NCBI RefSeq assembly: GCF_035989305.1
Contig: NZ_CP108514.1
Coordinates: 3,348,501-3,412,500, forward strand
Length of the DNA: 64,000 bases
Reading direction: 5' to 3'
Source: Streptomyces sp. NBC_01233
Lineage (GTDB): Bacteria; Actinomycetota; Actinomycetes; Streptomycetales; Streptomycetaceae
Shown here piece by piece: positions 53,147 to 61,153 of the stretch; position 1 is the stretch's first letter; every line of letters starts with the position of its first letter. The notes below the pieces were generated by a model that did no database searches, had not been told where the DNA came from, and saw only the letters and a list, made by a program, of their open reading frames with translations. The translations under genes were made by a program, and so were the position numbers.

Positions 53147-53176
53147 AGGGGGTCCCGCCTCGCGGCCGGACCCCCT
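53147..53176. repeat. GC-rich inverted repeat upstream of recD2
   Basis: AGGGGGTCC and GGACCCCCT with a 12-base spacer, in the 265-base region between the divergent recD2 and DUF937 genes. Not followed by T; a role in either promoter is unproven. The rest of this region shows no gene. Confidence 0.4.
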
Positions 53177-53357
53177 CACGGTTACCCCTCCCGTGTCGGA
53201 CTTCCCGATCCCCCCAAATCCCTCCCCGGAAGTGCCGACGCAACATACGACCCGCGATACCCCCGCAGGGTTGCATCCGGAACCATAGCTTTACGTTTCC
53301 GTTACCCGACGCCTACTCAAGGTGTCGCTGAATCACCACAGAAGTAGCGTTTCCGGC

Positions 53358-53894
53358 ATGAGCGAATCCTCACTCCAGGAAGACGTGTTGACCGAGCTCG
53401 GCGACGACAAGCTGACCGAGATCGCCTCACTCCTCGGTACCGACACCGACGGCGCCCGGGACACCGTCGCGCAGACGGTCGGCGCGATGACCGGCGACCT
53501 CCGGCAGAAGGCCGGCGCCGATGACGACGACGGCGTGGAGGTGCGCCAGGCCTTCGAGGAGGTGGCCGAGCCGCCGCTACAGGGCGTGGCCACCCTCGGA
53601 GGCGGCCTCGGAGGCATGCTCGGCGGCGGGATGATGGCCGGGGTGCTGGCCAAGGTGAGCAAGCCCGTGGCCAACGCCGTCTCGAAGAAGACCGGCATCC
53701 CCGCCCCCACCATCGCCAGGGTCATCGAGCTGCTGATCCCGGTCCTGCTGGCCGTCTTCGCCAAGCGCGCGGCCGCCGGCAAGGCCGCGGGCGCCCCGAC
53801 CGCGGGCGCGGCCCCCGGCGCCGCCCCGGCCGCGGCCGACAGCGGCGGCCTGGGCGACCTCCTGGGCCAGGTCCTCGGCGGCGGCAAGAAGTAA
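53358..53894 (+). CDS. DUF937 family protein
   Basis: A 178-residue cytoplasmic protein. The N-terminal half is acidic and helical (LQEDVLTELGDDKLTEIASLLG and DTVAQTVGAM), followed by the glycine-rich GGGLGGMLGGGMMAGVLAK and the helical core SKKTGIPAPTIARVIELLIPVLLAVFAKR typical of DUF937, then an Ala/Gly/Pro tail ending LGDLLGQVLGGGKK. Function is unknown for the family. It lies 46 bases before the GNAT gene, possibly one operon. Confidence 0.85.
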   Translation: MSESSLQEDVLTELGDDKLTEIASLLGTDTDGARDTVAQTVGAMTGDLRQKAGADDDDGVEVRQAFEEVAEPPLQGVATLGGGLGGMLGGGMMAGVLAKVSKPVANAVSKKTGIPAPTIARVIELLIPVLLAVFAKRAAAGKAAGAPTAGAAPGAAPAAADSGGLGDLLGQVLGGGKK

Positions 53895-53939
53895 CCCGTC
53901 CGGGGGCCCGAAGCCATCCGGGCCGCCTAGAGTTGGCCC

Positions 53940-54449
53940 ATGGCTGAGAGTGTGCGGCTGCGGGACCCGGAACCGGGTGACCTCGGGTGGATCGTGCAGC
54001 GCCACGGCGCGCTGTACGCCGCCGAGTACGGCTGGAACTGCGACTTCGAGGGCCTGGTCGCCCGGATCGTCGCGGACTTCGCCCAGGACCACGATCCCTA
54101 CCTGGAACGGGTGTGGATCGCGGAGCTGGACGGCCGCCCGGTCGGCTCGGTGATGTGCGTACGCGAGGACGGCGCACCCGGCACCGCCCGGCTCCGCCTC
54201 CTCCTGGTCGACCAGGAGGGGCGCGGCCGCGGCATCGGCACCCTGCTGGTGGACACCGTCGTCGCCTTCGCCCGTTCGGTCGGCTACCGCGAGCTGGTGC
54301 TGTGGACCAACGACGTGCTCACCGACGCCCGCGAGCTCTACCTGAAGGCCGGGTTCACCCTGATCGCGGAGCGGCCGCACCGCTCGTACGGAGTGAGCCT
54401 GACGGGGCAGGACTGGCGACTGCCGCTGCAGGAGGACTCCCCGCACTGA
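53940..54449 (+). CDS. GNAT-family N-acetyltransferase
   Basis: A 169-residue acetyltransferase. Motif A is LRLLLVDQEGRGRGIGTLLV, with the V/I-x-x-x-x-R-G-x-G-I-G loop; the C terminus has LYLKAGFTLIAERPHRSYG. MarR-fused relatives of this shape are common in Streptomyces (carrying SVRLRDPEPGDLGWIVQRHG), but here the domain stands alone. Its last 95 bases overlap the convergent EamA transporter gene. Substrate unknown. Confidence 0.85.
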   Translation: MAESVRLRDPEPGDLGWIVQRHGALYAAEYGWNCDFEGLVARIVADFAQDHDPYLERVWIAELDGRPVGSVMCVREDGAPGTARLRLLLVDQEGRGRGIGTLLVDTVVAFARSVGYRELVLWTNDVLTDARELYLKAGFTLIAERPHRSYGVSLTGQDWRLPLQEDSPH

Positions 54450-55335
54450 CGCCCGAACCGACCCCCGTACGGTTCGAGGCGCGCGCGGGGGCCAGCGAGG
54501 TGAGCGCGACCCCGCCGACCAGGAGCACGGCCGCCAGCCAGCGCAGTCCCGAGACGGACTCCCCCAGCACCAGGGCCGCCGAGGACATCCCGAACACCGG
54601 CACCAGCAGCGAGAACGGCGCCACCGACGAGGCCGGGTAGCGGCCCAGCAGATGGCTCCAGACTCCGAACCCGAAGACGGTGGAGACCCACGCCACGTAC
54701 GCGATGACGCCCACCCCGGACCAGTCCAGGGCCCGCAGCGCGGCCAGGTCCCGCTCGGGCCCCTCGAACACCAGTGACAAGGCGAACAGCGGCAGCACCG
54801 GCACCGTGCACACCCACACCATGAAGTTCAGGGCGTCGGGCGGGGAGGCCTTGCGGGTCAGCACGTTGGACACTCCCCAGCCGGCAGCGGCCGCGACGAC
54901 CAGGGTGAAGCCGAGCACCGGCCCGCCCGTGCCCCCGTCCGCGGCGGCCACCGCGATCCCGGCGAGCGCGATACCCATCCCGAACATCCGTACCCGGCCG
55001 GGCCGTTCGCGCAGCACCACCGCCGCCAGCACGGCGGTGAAAACGGCCTGGACCTGCAGCACCAGCGAGGACAGCCCGGCGGGCATCCCGGCCGCCATGC
55101 CGGTGAAGAGCAGCCCGAACTTCGCGATGCCGAGGGCCAGCCCGACCCCGAGGATCCACTTCCAGGCCACCTTGGGACGCCCGACGAAGAACACGGCGGG
55201 CAGAGCGGCGACCAAGAACCGCAAGGCGGACAACAACAACGGCGGAAAATGCCCGAGACCGATCTCGATGACGACGAAATTGAACCCCCAAACAGCAGCG
55301 ACGAGCACGGCAAGAGCGGTGTGTACGGGACGCAT
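54355..55335 (-). CDS. EamA/DMT-superfamily transporter
   Basis: A 326-residue permease with ten predicted helices in two EamA repeats (ALAVLVAAVWGFNFVVIE opens the first; LGFTLVVAAAAGWGVSNVLTR opens the second). It probably exports an amino acid or a metabolite. The ATG at 55335 starts at the conserved first helix; an earlier in-frame ATG lies inside the promoter region. The last 41 residues (ASNRTGVGSGVSAG onwards) are low-complexity and run 95 bases into the convergent GNAT gene, suggesting loss of the original stop. A divergent LysR regulator probably controls it. Confidence 0.88.
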   Translation of the reverse strand: MRPVHTALAVLVAAVWGFNFVVIEIGLGHFPPLLLSALRFLVAALPAVFFVGRPKVAWKWILGVGLALGIAKFGLLFTGMAAGMPAGLSSLVLQVQAVFTAVLAAVVLRERPGRVRMFGMGIALAGIAVAAADGGTGGPVLGFTLVVAAAAGWGVSNVLTRKASPPDALNFMVWVCTVPVLPLFALSLVFEGPERDLAALRALDWSGVGVIAYVAWVSTVFGFGVWSHLLGRYPASSVAPFSLLVPVFGMSSAALVLGESVSGLRWLAAVLLVGGVALTSLAPARASNRTGVGSGVSAGSPPAAAVASPAPSGSLRTSGAAAPRSG

Positions 55336-55395
55336 GACCCCACCATCGACGCCCCAACCGTGTAGCACCAGCGCGAATCCCTTCCGCACTCGATG

Positions 55396-55406
55396 AAGCA
55401 TTGCTT
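55396..55406. promoter_or_regulatory. LysR-type binding site candidate
   Basis: AAGCA-T-TGCTT lies within a T-N11-A arrangement between the divergent EamA and LysR genes, 11 bases before the LysR start. LysR proteins bind such sites and usually control the divergent neighbour. Confidence 0.6.
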
Positions 55407-55417
55407 ACGATAGGGAC

Positions 55418-56314
55418 ATGCTCGATCTCGCCCGGCTGCGCGCCCTGCACGCCGTCTCCGTCCACGGCTCGGTCGCGGGCGCGGCGGCCGCCCTCGGCTA
55501 CACCCCCTCCGCGGTCTCGCAGCAGATCTCCAAGCTGGAGCGGGAGACCCGCACCACCCTGCTGGAGCGGCGCGGGCGCGGGGTCGCGCTCACCGAGGAG
55601 GCCCGCCATCTGGCCGACACCGCCCAGCAGTTGCTGGCGATCGTGGAACGCGCCGAGACCACCCTGGAGGAGCGGCGCGGGCAGCCGAGCGGGCTGCTCA
55701 CGGTGGCCGCGTTCGCCTCGGCGGCGCGCGGGCTGATGCCGGGCGTACTGGCCGATCTGGCCCGCCGCCACCCCGCCCTCGAGGTGCGCCTGACGGAGGT
55801 GGACCCGCACCTGTCCGTCGACCTGGTGGCACGAGGGGTCACCGATCTGGCAGTGGCCCACGACTGGGACATCGCCCCGCTGCCCGCTCCCGAGGGGATC
55901 GAGCAGGCGGTGATCGGCGACGACCTCTGCGACCTGGTCGTCCCGGCCGGCCACCCGTTCACCACGCGCCGGACCATTCAGCGCAGCGACCTCGGCGGCG
56001 AGCGCTGGGTCTGCCAGCCGCCCGGCCGCGTCTGCCACGACTGGCTGGTACGGACCCTGCGCACGGCCGGCTACGAGCCCGACATCGCGCACGTGGCCGA
56101 GGAGAACCACACCATCGTCGCCCTGGTCGCGGCCGGCCTCGGGGTCGCCGTCGTACCCCGCCTCGGCACCGGACAGCTGCCGCCGGGCGCGGTCGCCGTC
56201 CCCCTGGAACCGGGTCCCGTACGCCGCCTGTACGCCCTGTGGCGCACCGGCGCCGCCCGCCGCCCCGCCATCACCGAGGCCGTGAAGACCCTCCAGTCCC
56301 ACTGGCCGACGTAA
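55418..56314 (+). CDS. LysR-family transcriptional regulator
   Basis: A 298-residue LTTR. N-terminal winged HTH LRALHAVSVHGSVAGAAAALGYTPSAVSQQISKLE, linker helix, then two periplasmic-binding-protein-like subdomains (SGLLTVAAFASAARGLMPGVL and IVALVAAGLGVAVVPRL). ATG at 55418 is the family start. It is divergent from the EamA permease, the usual arrangement for an effector-dependent activator of an exporter. Followed by 278 bases of non-coding DNA holding a repeat array. Confidence 0.9.
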   Translation: MLDLARLRALHAVSVHGSVAGAAAALGYTPSAVSQQISKLERETRTTLLERRGRGVALTEEARHLADTAQQLLAIVERAETTLEERRGQPSGLLTVAAFASAARGLMPGVLADLARRHPALEVRLTEVDPHLSVDLVARGVTDLAVAHDWDIAPLPAPEGIEQAVIGDDLCDLVVPAGHPFTTRRTIQRSDLGGERWVCQPPGRVCHDWLVRTLRTAGYEPDIAHVAEENHTIVALVAAGLGVAVVPRLGTGQLPPGAVAVPLEPGPVRRLYALWRTGAARRPAITEAVKTLQSHWPT

Positions 56315-56403
56315 CCGCGCAGCAGCCACGGAGCCCGCCACACCCGACCCCACCCCGCCGACCGCCCCGGCACCACGGGCAGCGACACCGGCGACAGCGC
56401 ACC

Positions 56404-56523
56404 GGCAGCGGCAACGGCAGCGGCAGCGGCAGCGGCAGCGGCAGCGGCAGCGGCAGCGGCAGCGGCAGCGGCAGCGGCAGCGGCAGCGGCAGCGGCAGCG
56501 GCAGCGGCAGCGGCAGCGGCAAC
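56404..56523. repeat. GGCAGC hexanucleotide array, 20 units
   Basis: A 120-bp array: one GGCAGC, one GGCAAC, 17 consecutive perfect GGCAGC units (56416-56517) and one GGCAAC. It lies between the LysR gene and the GH3 start, 69 bases before the latter. In one plus-strand frame it would read (Gly-Ser)n, but the GH3 protein's signal peptide begins after it, so it appears untranslated. Such arrays change length by slippage. Confidence 0.93.
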
Positions 56524-56592
56524 CGGTGGTACTTGGCCAACACGCCCCCACACGGCCGACCCGCCCGGAGGGCAACCGGTAGGGTCCGCCCC

Positions 56593-58401
56593 GTGCCGCC
56601 CCACGCCTCCCGCCGGACCCTGCTCACCGCAGCCGCCATGGTCGCCGTCACCGCCGCGGGGGCCGCCTCCGCCGCGCTCGGCACGCACAGCACCCCCGAC
56701 GACCCTCGGTCCCCCGAGGGCCCGCCGGGCCGCCGGCCCGACCGGGCCCGCCTGGCCCGCTTCGTGGACCGGATGAGCCTCGACGAGAAGGTCGGGCAGC
56801 TCTTCGTCTCGCGGGCGTACGGCCACTCGGCGACCGCCCCCGACCCGGCCGACGCCGAGCAGAACCAGACGCTGTTCGGGGTACGCACCGCAGCCGAGCT
56901 GGTCTCCCGCTACCACCTCGGCGGGATCGTCTACTTCTCCTGGGCCCACAACACCCGCACCCCGCACCAGATCGCCGCGCTCTCGGTCGGCCTCCAGCAG
57001 GCCGCGCTCACCTCCGGCGCCCGGATCCCGCTGCTGCTCTCCACCGACCAGGAGCACGGCGCGGTCGCCCGGATCGGCGCCCCCGCGACGCTGCTCCCGG
57101 GGGCGATGGCGCTGGGCGCGGGCGGCTCCACCGCCGACGCCCTGCGGGCCGCGCGCATCGCGGGCGCCGAGCTGGCCGCCCTGGGCATCCGGCAGGACTA
57201 CGCGCCGGTGGCCGACGTCAACGTCAACCCGGCCAATCCGGTGATCGGCGTCCGGTCCTTCGGCTCCGACCCGCAGGCCGTGGCCGCCCTGGTGGCCGCC
57301 CAGGTGCGCGGTTACCAGGGCGCCGGAGTGGCCGCCACCGCGAAGCACTTTCCGGGCCACGGGGACACCGAGACCGACAGCCACGTCGGCCTGCCGGTGA
57401 TGCGGCACACGCGCGCCGTCTGGGAGGAGCTGGACGAGCCGCCGTTCCGGGCCGCGGTGAAGGCGGGCGTGGACGCGGTCATGACGGCGCACATCGTCTT
57501 CCCCGCGCTCGATCCCTCGGGGGACCCGGCGACCCTCTCCCGGCCGATCGTCACGGGCATCCTGCGCGAACGCCTGGGCTTCCAGGGGGTGGTGGTCACC
57601 GACGCCCTCGACATGGCCGGGGTCCGCCAGAAGTACGGGGACGACCGCGTGCCCGTACTGGCCCTGCTGGCGGGCTGCGACCAGTTGCTGAACCCGCCGG
57701 ACCTGGGGCTCGCGTACCGCAGTGTGCTGGCGGCCGTCGAGGCGGGCGAGCTGACGGAGGCCCGGATCGACGAGTCGGTGCTGCGGATCCTGGAACTGAA
57801 GTCCCGCCGGGGGCTGTTCGACGAGGCCTACACCACGGCCGAGGCGGTGGACGCCACCGTCGGCATCCGCAGGCACCGGGACGCCGCCGACGAGATCGCG
57901 GCGGTCACGACGACCCTGCTGGCCAATCCCCGCGGGCTGGTGCCGATCGATGCGACGTCCGGGCCCCGGCTGCTGGTCACGGGGACGGACCCGGCCTCCC
58001 CCACGGGAACCACGGGGCCCCCCACGGCCGTACTGGCGCGGGAGCTGACCGCCCTGGGCTGCCGGGCCACGGCGGTGCCTCCCGCCCGTGCGGTGGCCGC
58101 TGCGGCCGGCCACGCGGCGGTGCTGGTGTGCACGTACAACGTCCCGGAAGAGGACAACCCACAACGTCGGCTGGTGACGGACCTGATCGCGTCCGGCGTC
58201 CCGGTGATCCTGCTGGCGGTCCGCAATCCGTACGACCCGGCCCGGCTGCCGGCCTGCGCGGCGGAGCTGGCGACGTACTCCTGGACGGACGTGGAGATGC
58301 GGGCGGCGGCCCGGGTGCTCACCGGGGCGGTCCGGCCCGCCGGCCGCCTCCCGGTCCCGGTGCCGGGCCGCTACCCGCTGGGCCACGGCCTGACGCTCTA
58401 G
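56593..58401 (+). CDS. Secreted glycoside hydrolase family 3 (beta-N-acetylhexosaminidase-like)
   Basis: A 602-residue exported hydrolase. Tat-like signal SRRTLLTAAAMVAVTAAGAASA, then the GH3 TIM barrel: VRSFGSDPQAVAALVAA, KHFPGHGDTETDSHVGLP (the NagZ-type motif, with H/D acting as acid/base) and nucleophile Asp in VVVTDALDMAGVRQKYG. A C-terminal beta-sandwich domain (ATYSWTDVEMRAAARVL) is present. It probably trims GlcNAc residues from wall fragments or chitin. The GTG at 56593 precedes the signal peptide; a much longer frame through the hexanucleotide array overlaps the LysR gene and is rejected. Confidence 0.9.
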   Translation: MPPHASRRTLLTAAAMVAVTAAGAASAALGTHSTPDDPRSPEGPPGRRPDRARLARFVDRMSLDEKVGQLFVSRAYGHSATAPDPADAEQNQTLFGVRTAAELVSRYHLGGIVYFSWAHNTRTPHQIAALSVGLQQAALTSGARIPLLLSTDQEHGAVARIGAPATLLPGAMALGAGGSTADALRAARIAGAELAALGIRQDYAPVADVNVNPANPVIGVRSFGSDPQAVAALVAAQVRGYQGAGVAATAKHFPGHGDTETDSHVGLPVMRHTRAVWEELDEPPFRAAVKAGVDAVMTAHIVFPALDPSGDPATLSRPIVTGILRERLGFQGVVVTDALDMAGVRQKYGDDRVPVLALLAGCDQLLNPPDLGLAYRSVLAAVEAGELTEARIDESVLRILELKSRRGLFDEAYTTAEAVDATVGIRRHRDAADEIAAVTTTLLANPRGLVPIDATSGPRLLVTGTDPASPTGTTGPPTAVLARELTALGCRATAVPPARAVAAAAGHAAVLVCTYNVPEEDNPQRRLVTDLIASGVPVILLAVRNPYDPARLPACAAELATYSWTDVEMRAAARVLTGAVRPAGRLPVPVPGRYPLGHGLTL

Positions 58402-58454
58402 TTCCCGGCGTCAGCCCGCGGCCCGTGGCCCGGGACCCCGTGGTCCCGGCCCGG

Positions 58455-59888
58455 TCACGGCCGCAGCTGCGGCTCGCGCTCCAGGCCCTGCTGGTCGAGC
58501 TGCGCGTCGGCGGCCGCCAGCGGCGCCGCCTTCGACTCGTCGGCGATCGTGGCGGCCGGAGCCACCCCGGCCCACTGCAGGATCTTCGCGGTGGCGAGGG
58601 TCTTCTCGCCGTCCTGGAGCTTCGCGACGTTGGCCCCGTGGTTGGCGCCCGGCGCGATCATGACGTGGCTGTCGCGCACCCCGTACCCGAGGTGGAACGG
58701 CTCGGCGCCCCACGGGTCGTTCTGTCCGTACACGAAGAGCATCTGGTCGGCGTTGTTGCGCACCCACTTGTCCACGTCCGCCATGGCCCCCTGCTGGAAG
58801 GTCATGGGGATGTCCCGGGGCACGAAGTTGCGCGGCGGCTGGTAGCCGTAGCGGCTGAGGTTGCCCAGGTGCGGCTGCTTGATGTCCGGGGAGCCGAGCT
58901 GCGTACCCGCCTGGTAGTAGTACGGCGTGTACGTCTCCAGGCCCTGGTCGGCGTAGGCCGAGAAGCCGGAGATCGCGTCGATCGTGTCCCAGATCTCCTG
59001 GTCGCCGGCGGTGGCGGCCGTCGGGATGGAGGCGCAGTCGGCGAGCAGGCTGTACTGCCAGAAGGCCCACACGTAGTCGAGCACGACGGCCTCGTAGGCC
59101 TTGTCGAGGTTGCCGACGGTGGTGAAGGTCCAGCCGTTCTCGGCCGCGGCCACGGCGTACTTGGCCTCCAGCGGCTCGCGGCGCACGAGCGCCTCGCGCT
59201 GGACCGCGTTCAGCTTGTCGCGGCACTCCTTGGTGCCGACCTTGGCGAAGAACCGGTCGTAGGCCGAGTCCTCCTTGTTGACGACGTCGTTCGGCGCGAC
59301 GTACGCGACGACGCCGTCCATGTCGCGGGGGTAGAAGCGCTCGTAGTAGGTCGCCGTCATACCGCCCTTGCTGCCGCCCGTGGCCAGCCAGTTCTTCTTG
59401 TAGATCTTCTTCAGGGCGACGAAGACCCGGTGCTGGTCGCTGGCGGCCTGCCAGATGTCCAGGTTCGCCCAGTTGGCCGGGTCGGGCCGGGAGGGCGTGA
59501 AGAATCGATACTCCAGGGACACCTGGTTGCCGTCGACGATGGTCGTCGGCTCACTGCGGCGCGGGCTGGTGCTGACGTTGTAGCCGGAGGTGAAGAACAC
59601 CGACGGCCGCGAGACGTCCTTGTGCAGAAGGGTCAGGCGCTGCTTGAAGGTGCCCTTCCACGGCTGCCGGTGGTCCACCGGCTGCTCGTAGTTCAGTACG
59701 AAGAAGCGGTAGCCGGGGTACGGCTTCTCCTCGATCAGGCTCATCCCGGGAATGCCGAGGATCTGGTCCTTGATGTCCGTGGCGGCCGACGGCTGCGCGG
59801 CTGTGGCCGCTTGCGCCGTGGAGCCGGCCGCGCCCATGGTGCCGATGAGCACCACGAGCGACAGCAGCCATCCGAGCGTCTTGCGCAT
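58455..59888 (-). CDS. Secreted S37 tripeptidyl aminopeptidase
   Basis: A 477-residue secreted peptidase of the S37 (PS-10) family. Signal peptide MRKTLGWLLSLVVLIGTMGAAGSTAQA; nucleophile in ATGGSKGGMTATYYERFYPRD; Asp near FVYGQNDPWGAEPF and His in APGANHGANV complete the triad. Streptomyces tripeptidyl aminopeptidases of this type remove tripeptides from secreted proteins and process protease precursors. The gene is convergent with the GH3 gene, 53 bases apart, and stands alone. Confidence 0.9.
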   Translation of the reverse strand: MRKTLGWLLSLVVLIGTMGAAGSTAQAATAAQPSAATDIKDQILGIPGMSLIEEKPYPGYRFFVLNYEQPVDHRQPWKGTFKQRLTLLHKDVSRPSVFFTSGYNVSTSPRRSEPTTIVDGNQVSLEYRFFTPSRPDPANWANLDIWQAASDQHRVFVALKKIYKKNWLATGGSKGGMTATYYERFYPRDMDGVVAYVAPNDVVNKEDSAYDRFFAKVGTKECRDKLNAVQREALVRREPLEAKYAVAAAENGWTFTTVGNLDKAYEAVVLDYVWAFWQYSLLADCASIPTAATAGDQEIWDTIDAISGFSAYADQGLETYTPYYYQAGTQLGSPDIKQPHLGNLSRYGYQPPRNFVPRDIPMTFQQGAMADVDKWVRNNADQMLFVYGQNDPWGAEPFHLGYGVRDSHVMIAPGANHGANVAKLQDGEKTLATAKILQWAGVAPAATIADESKAAPLAAADAQLDQQGLEREPQLRP

Positions 59889-59972
59889 TCACCCTCCCCT
59901 TGAGTTCACTTCGGTCGCCGTGAACCTAGCCGGGGCAACGCACCGCTGAACAGACCTAGTTGGGCCGCGACC

Positions 59973-60374
59973 TCAGCACAGGATCCAGCCGGAGGTGGCC
60001 GATCCGGCACCCACGCCGCCCCTTACGTACACGCACCGGGTGATCGCGCCTACGGTGACGGGCCCGGCGTGACGGGTGAATCGCCCCGCTTCCCGGACGG
60101 GCGCTCCGCCGCGCGGCTGGATGCTCACCGCCATCTGCCGCCGCCCACCGGGAACGCGGGCCACGGTCACCGCGCAGGCCTGGTTGCGGCTCTTGTAGAC
60201 GCGCAGCTCGCCCGTGTCGAAGGACACCGTCCGCGCCAGCCGGCCCCCGCAGCCGTCGGCCGCCGCCCGCGCGGGCGGCGCCGTGAACAGTCCGCCGGCG
60301 CAGAGCCACAGCACCGTCGCGAAGACCCCCAGGGAGGCGACCCTGCGGGCCCGCCTCCTCCACCCCTGCAACAA
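59973..60374 (-). CDS. Secreted hypothetical protein
   Basis: A 133-residue exported protein. A basic N region (GWRRRARR) precedes a hydrophobic helix (VASLGVFATVLWLCAGGLF) and APPARAAAD cleavage region. The mature domain has two disulfide-capable cysteine pairs (DGCGGRL, QACAVTVA, TRCVYVRG, SGWILC-end) and beta-rich sequence. No family recognised; it appears widespread in Streptomyces. The start is uncertain: no ATG lies at the right place, and TTG at 60374 with GGGGGGCAGG just before it was chosen. Confidence 0.6.
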   Translation of the reverse strand: MLQGWRRRARRVASLGVFATVLWLCAGGLFTAPPARAAADGCGGRLARTVSFDTGELRVYKSRNQACAVTVARVPGGRRQMAVSIQPRGGAPVREAGRFTRHAGPVTVGAITRCVYVRGGVGAGSATSGWILC

Positions 60375-60588
60375 CCTGCCCCCCGATCGGTCACACGCAC
60401 GGCATGCGCACGCACGTACGTACGACGCCCGAACCCCGCCCAAGGTTGCAATGCGCAAGGACCGGGCCGCTCGTCCCTCGTACGAGTGCATCCACAACTT
60501 CCCAGGGGTAGAGCGGGAGTTCACGGCCGAACGAATCGTTACGCTAGGTAATCGCAAGCCGCTCGCCGTAGCCGTGAAAGGCACCGAC

Positions 60589-61143
60589 ATGACCAACGAC
60601 CTGCTCGACCGCAAGCTGGAGCGCGCCTTCACGCACCTGGACGCCGACGGGAGCGGGGTGATCGACGCCGACGACATCATCGCGCTCGGATCCCGGCTGC
60701 TGTCGGCCCTCGACGAGCCGGCCACCTCGCCCAAGGCCGATCTGGTGATGGGCGGTCTGGCCGACTTCTGGCAGGACCTGTTCACGGAGCTGGACATCGA
60801 CCGGGACGGCAAGGTCACGCCCGAGGAGTACAAGCTGGGCATGACGCGGCTGTACGCGCAGGGCGGGCCGGCGTACGACCGTTCGTTCCGGCCGATGATG
60901 AAGGCGATCCTCACGGTGGTCGACAGCGACGGCGACGAGCGCATCAGCCCCGAGGAGTTCCACAAGGCGCAGGAGGTCTTCAACCCGGAACTGCAGCCCG
61001 CGGACGCCGAGGCGCTGTTCGCGAGGATCGACGAGGACGGGGACGGCACCCTGACCGTGGACGAGCTCCTCGTCGCCGTCCGCGAGTACTACACGGGCAA
61101 CGACGAGGACGCGCCGGGCAACCTGTTCTTCGGCGAATTCTGA
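60589..61143 (+). CDS. Calcium-binding EF-hand protein with four EF-hands
   Basis: A 184-residue calmodulin-like (calerythrin-type) protein. Four canonical 12-residue loops are visible: residues 18-29 (DADGSGVIDADD), 69-80 (DIDRDGKVTPEE), 112-123 (DSDGDERISPEE) and 148-159 (DEDGDGTLTVDE). All keep Asp at position 1 and an acidic residue at 12, so all four should bind calcium. It is a cytoplasmic sensor or buffer; such proteins are found in Streptomyces but targets are unknown. AAAGG lies 8 bases before the ATG. The stop is 10 bases from the stop of the convergent ABC transporter gene. Confidence 0.92.
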   Translation: MTNDLLDRKLERAFTHLDADGSGVIDADDIIALGSRLLSALDEPATSPKADLVMGGLADFWQDLFTELDIDRDGKVTPEEYKLGMTRLYAQGGPAYDRSFRPMMKAILTVVDSDGDERISPEEFHKAQEVFNPELQPADAEALFARIDEDGDGTLTVDELLVAVREYYTGNDEDAPGNLFFGEF

Positions 61144-61153
61144 TACGGAAGTA

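Noticed and set aside
56239..56592. N-terminal extension of the GH3 gene with a (Gly-Ser)n tract
   Set aside because: It overlaps the LysR gene and puts about 120 residues ahead of a good Tat signal peptide, which must be N-terminal.
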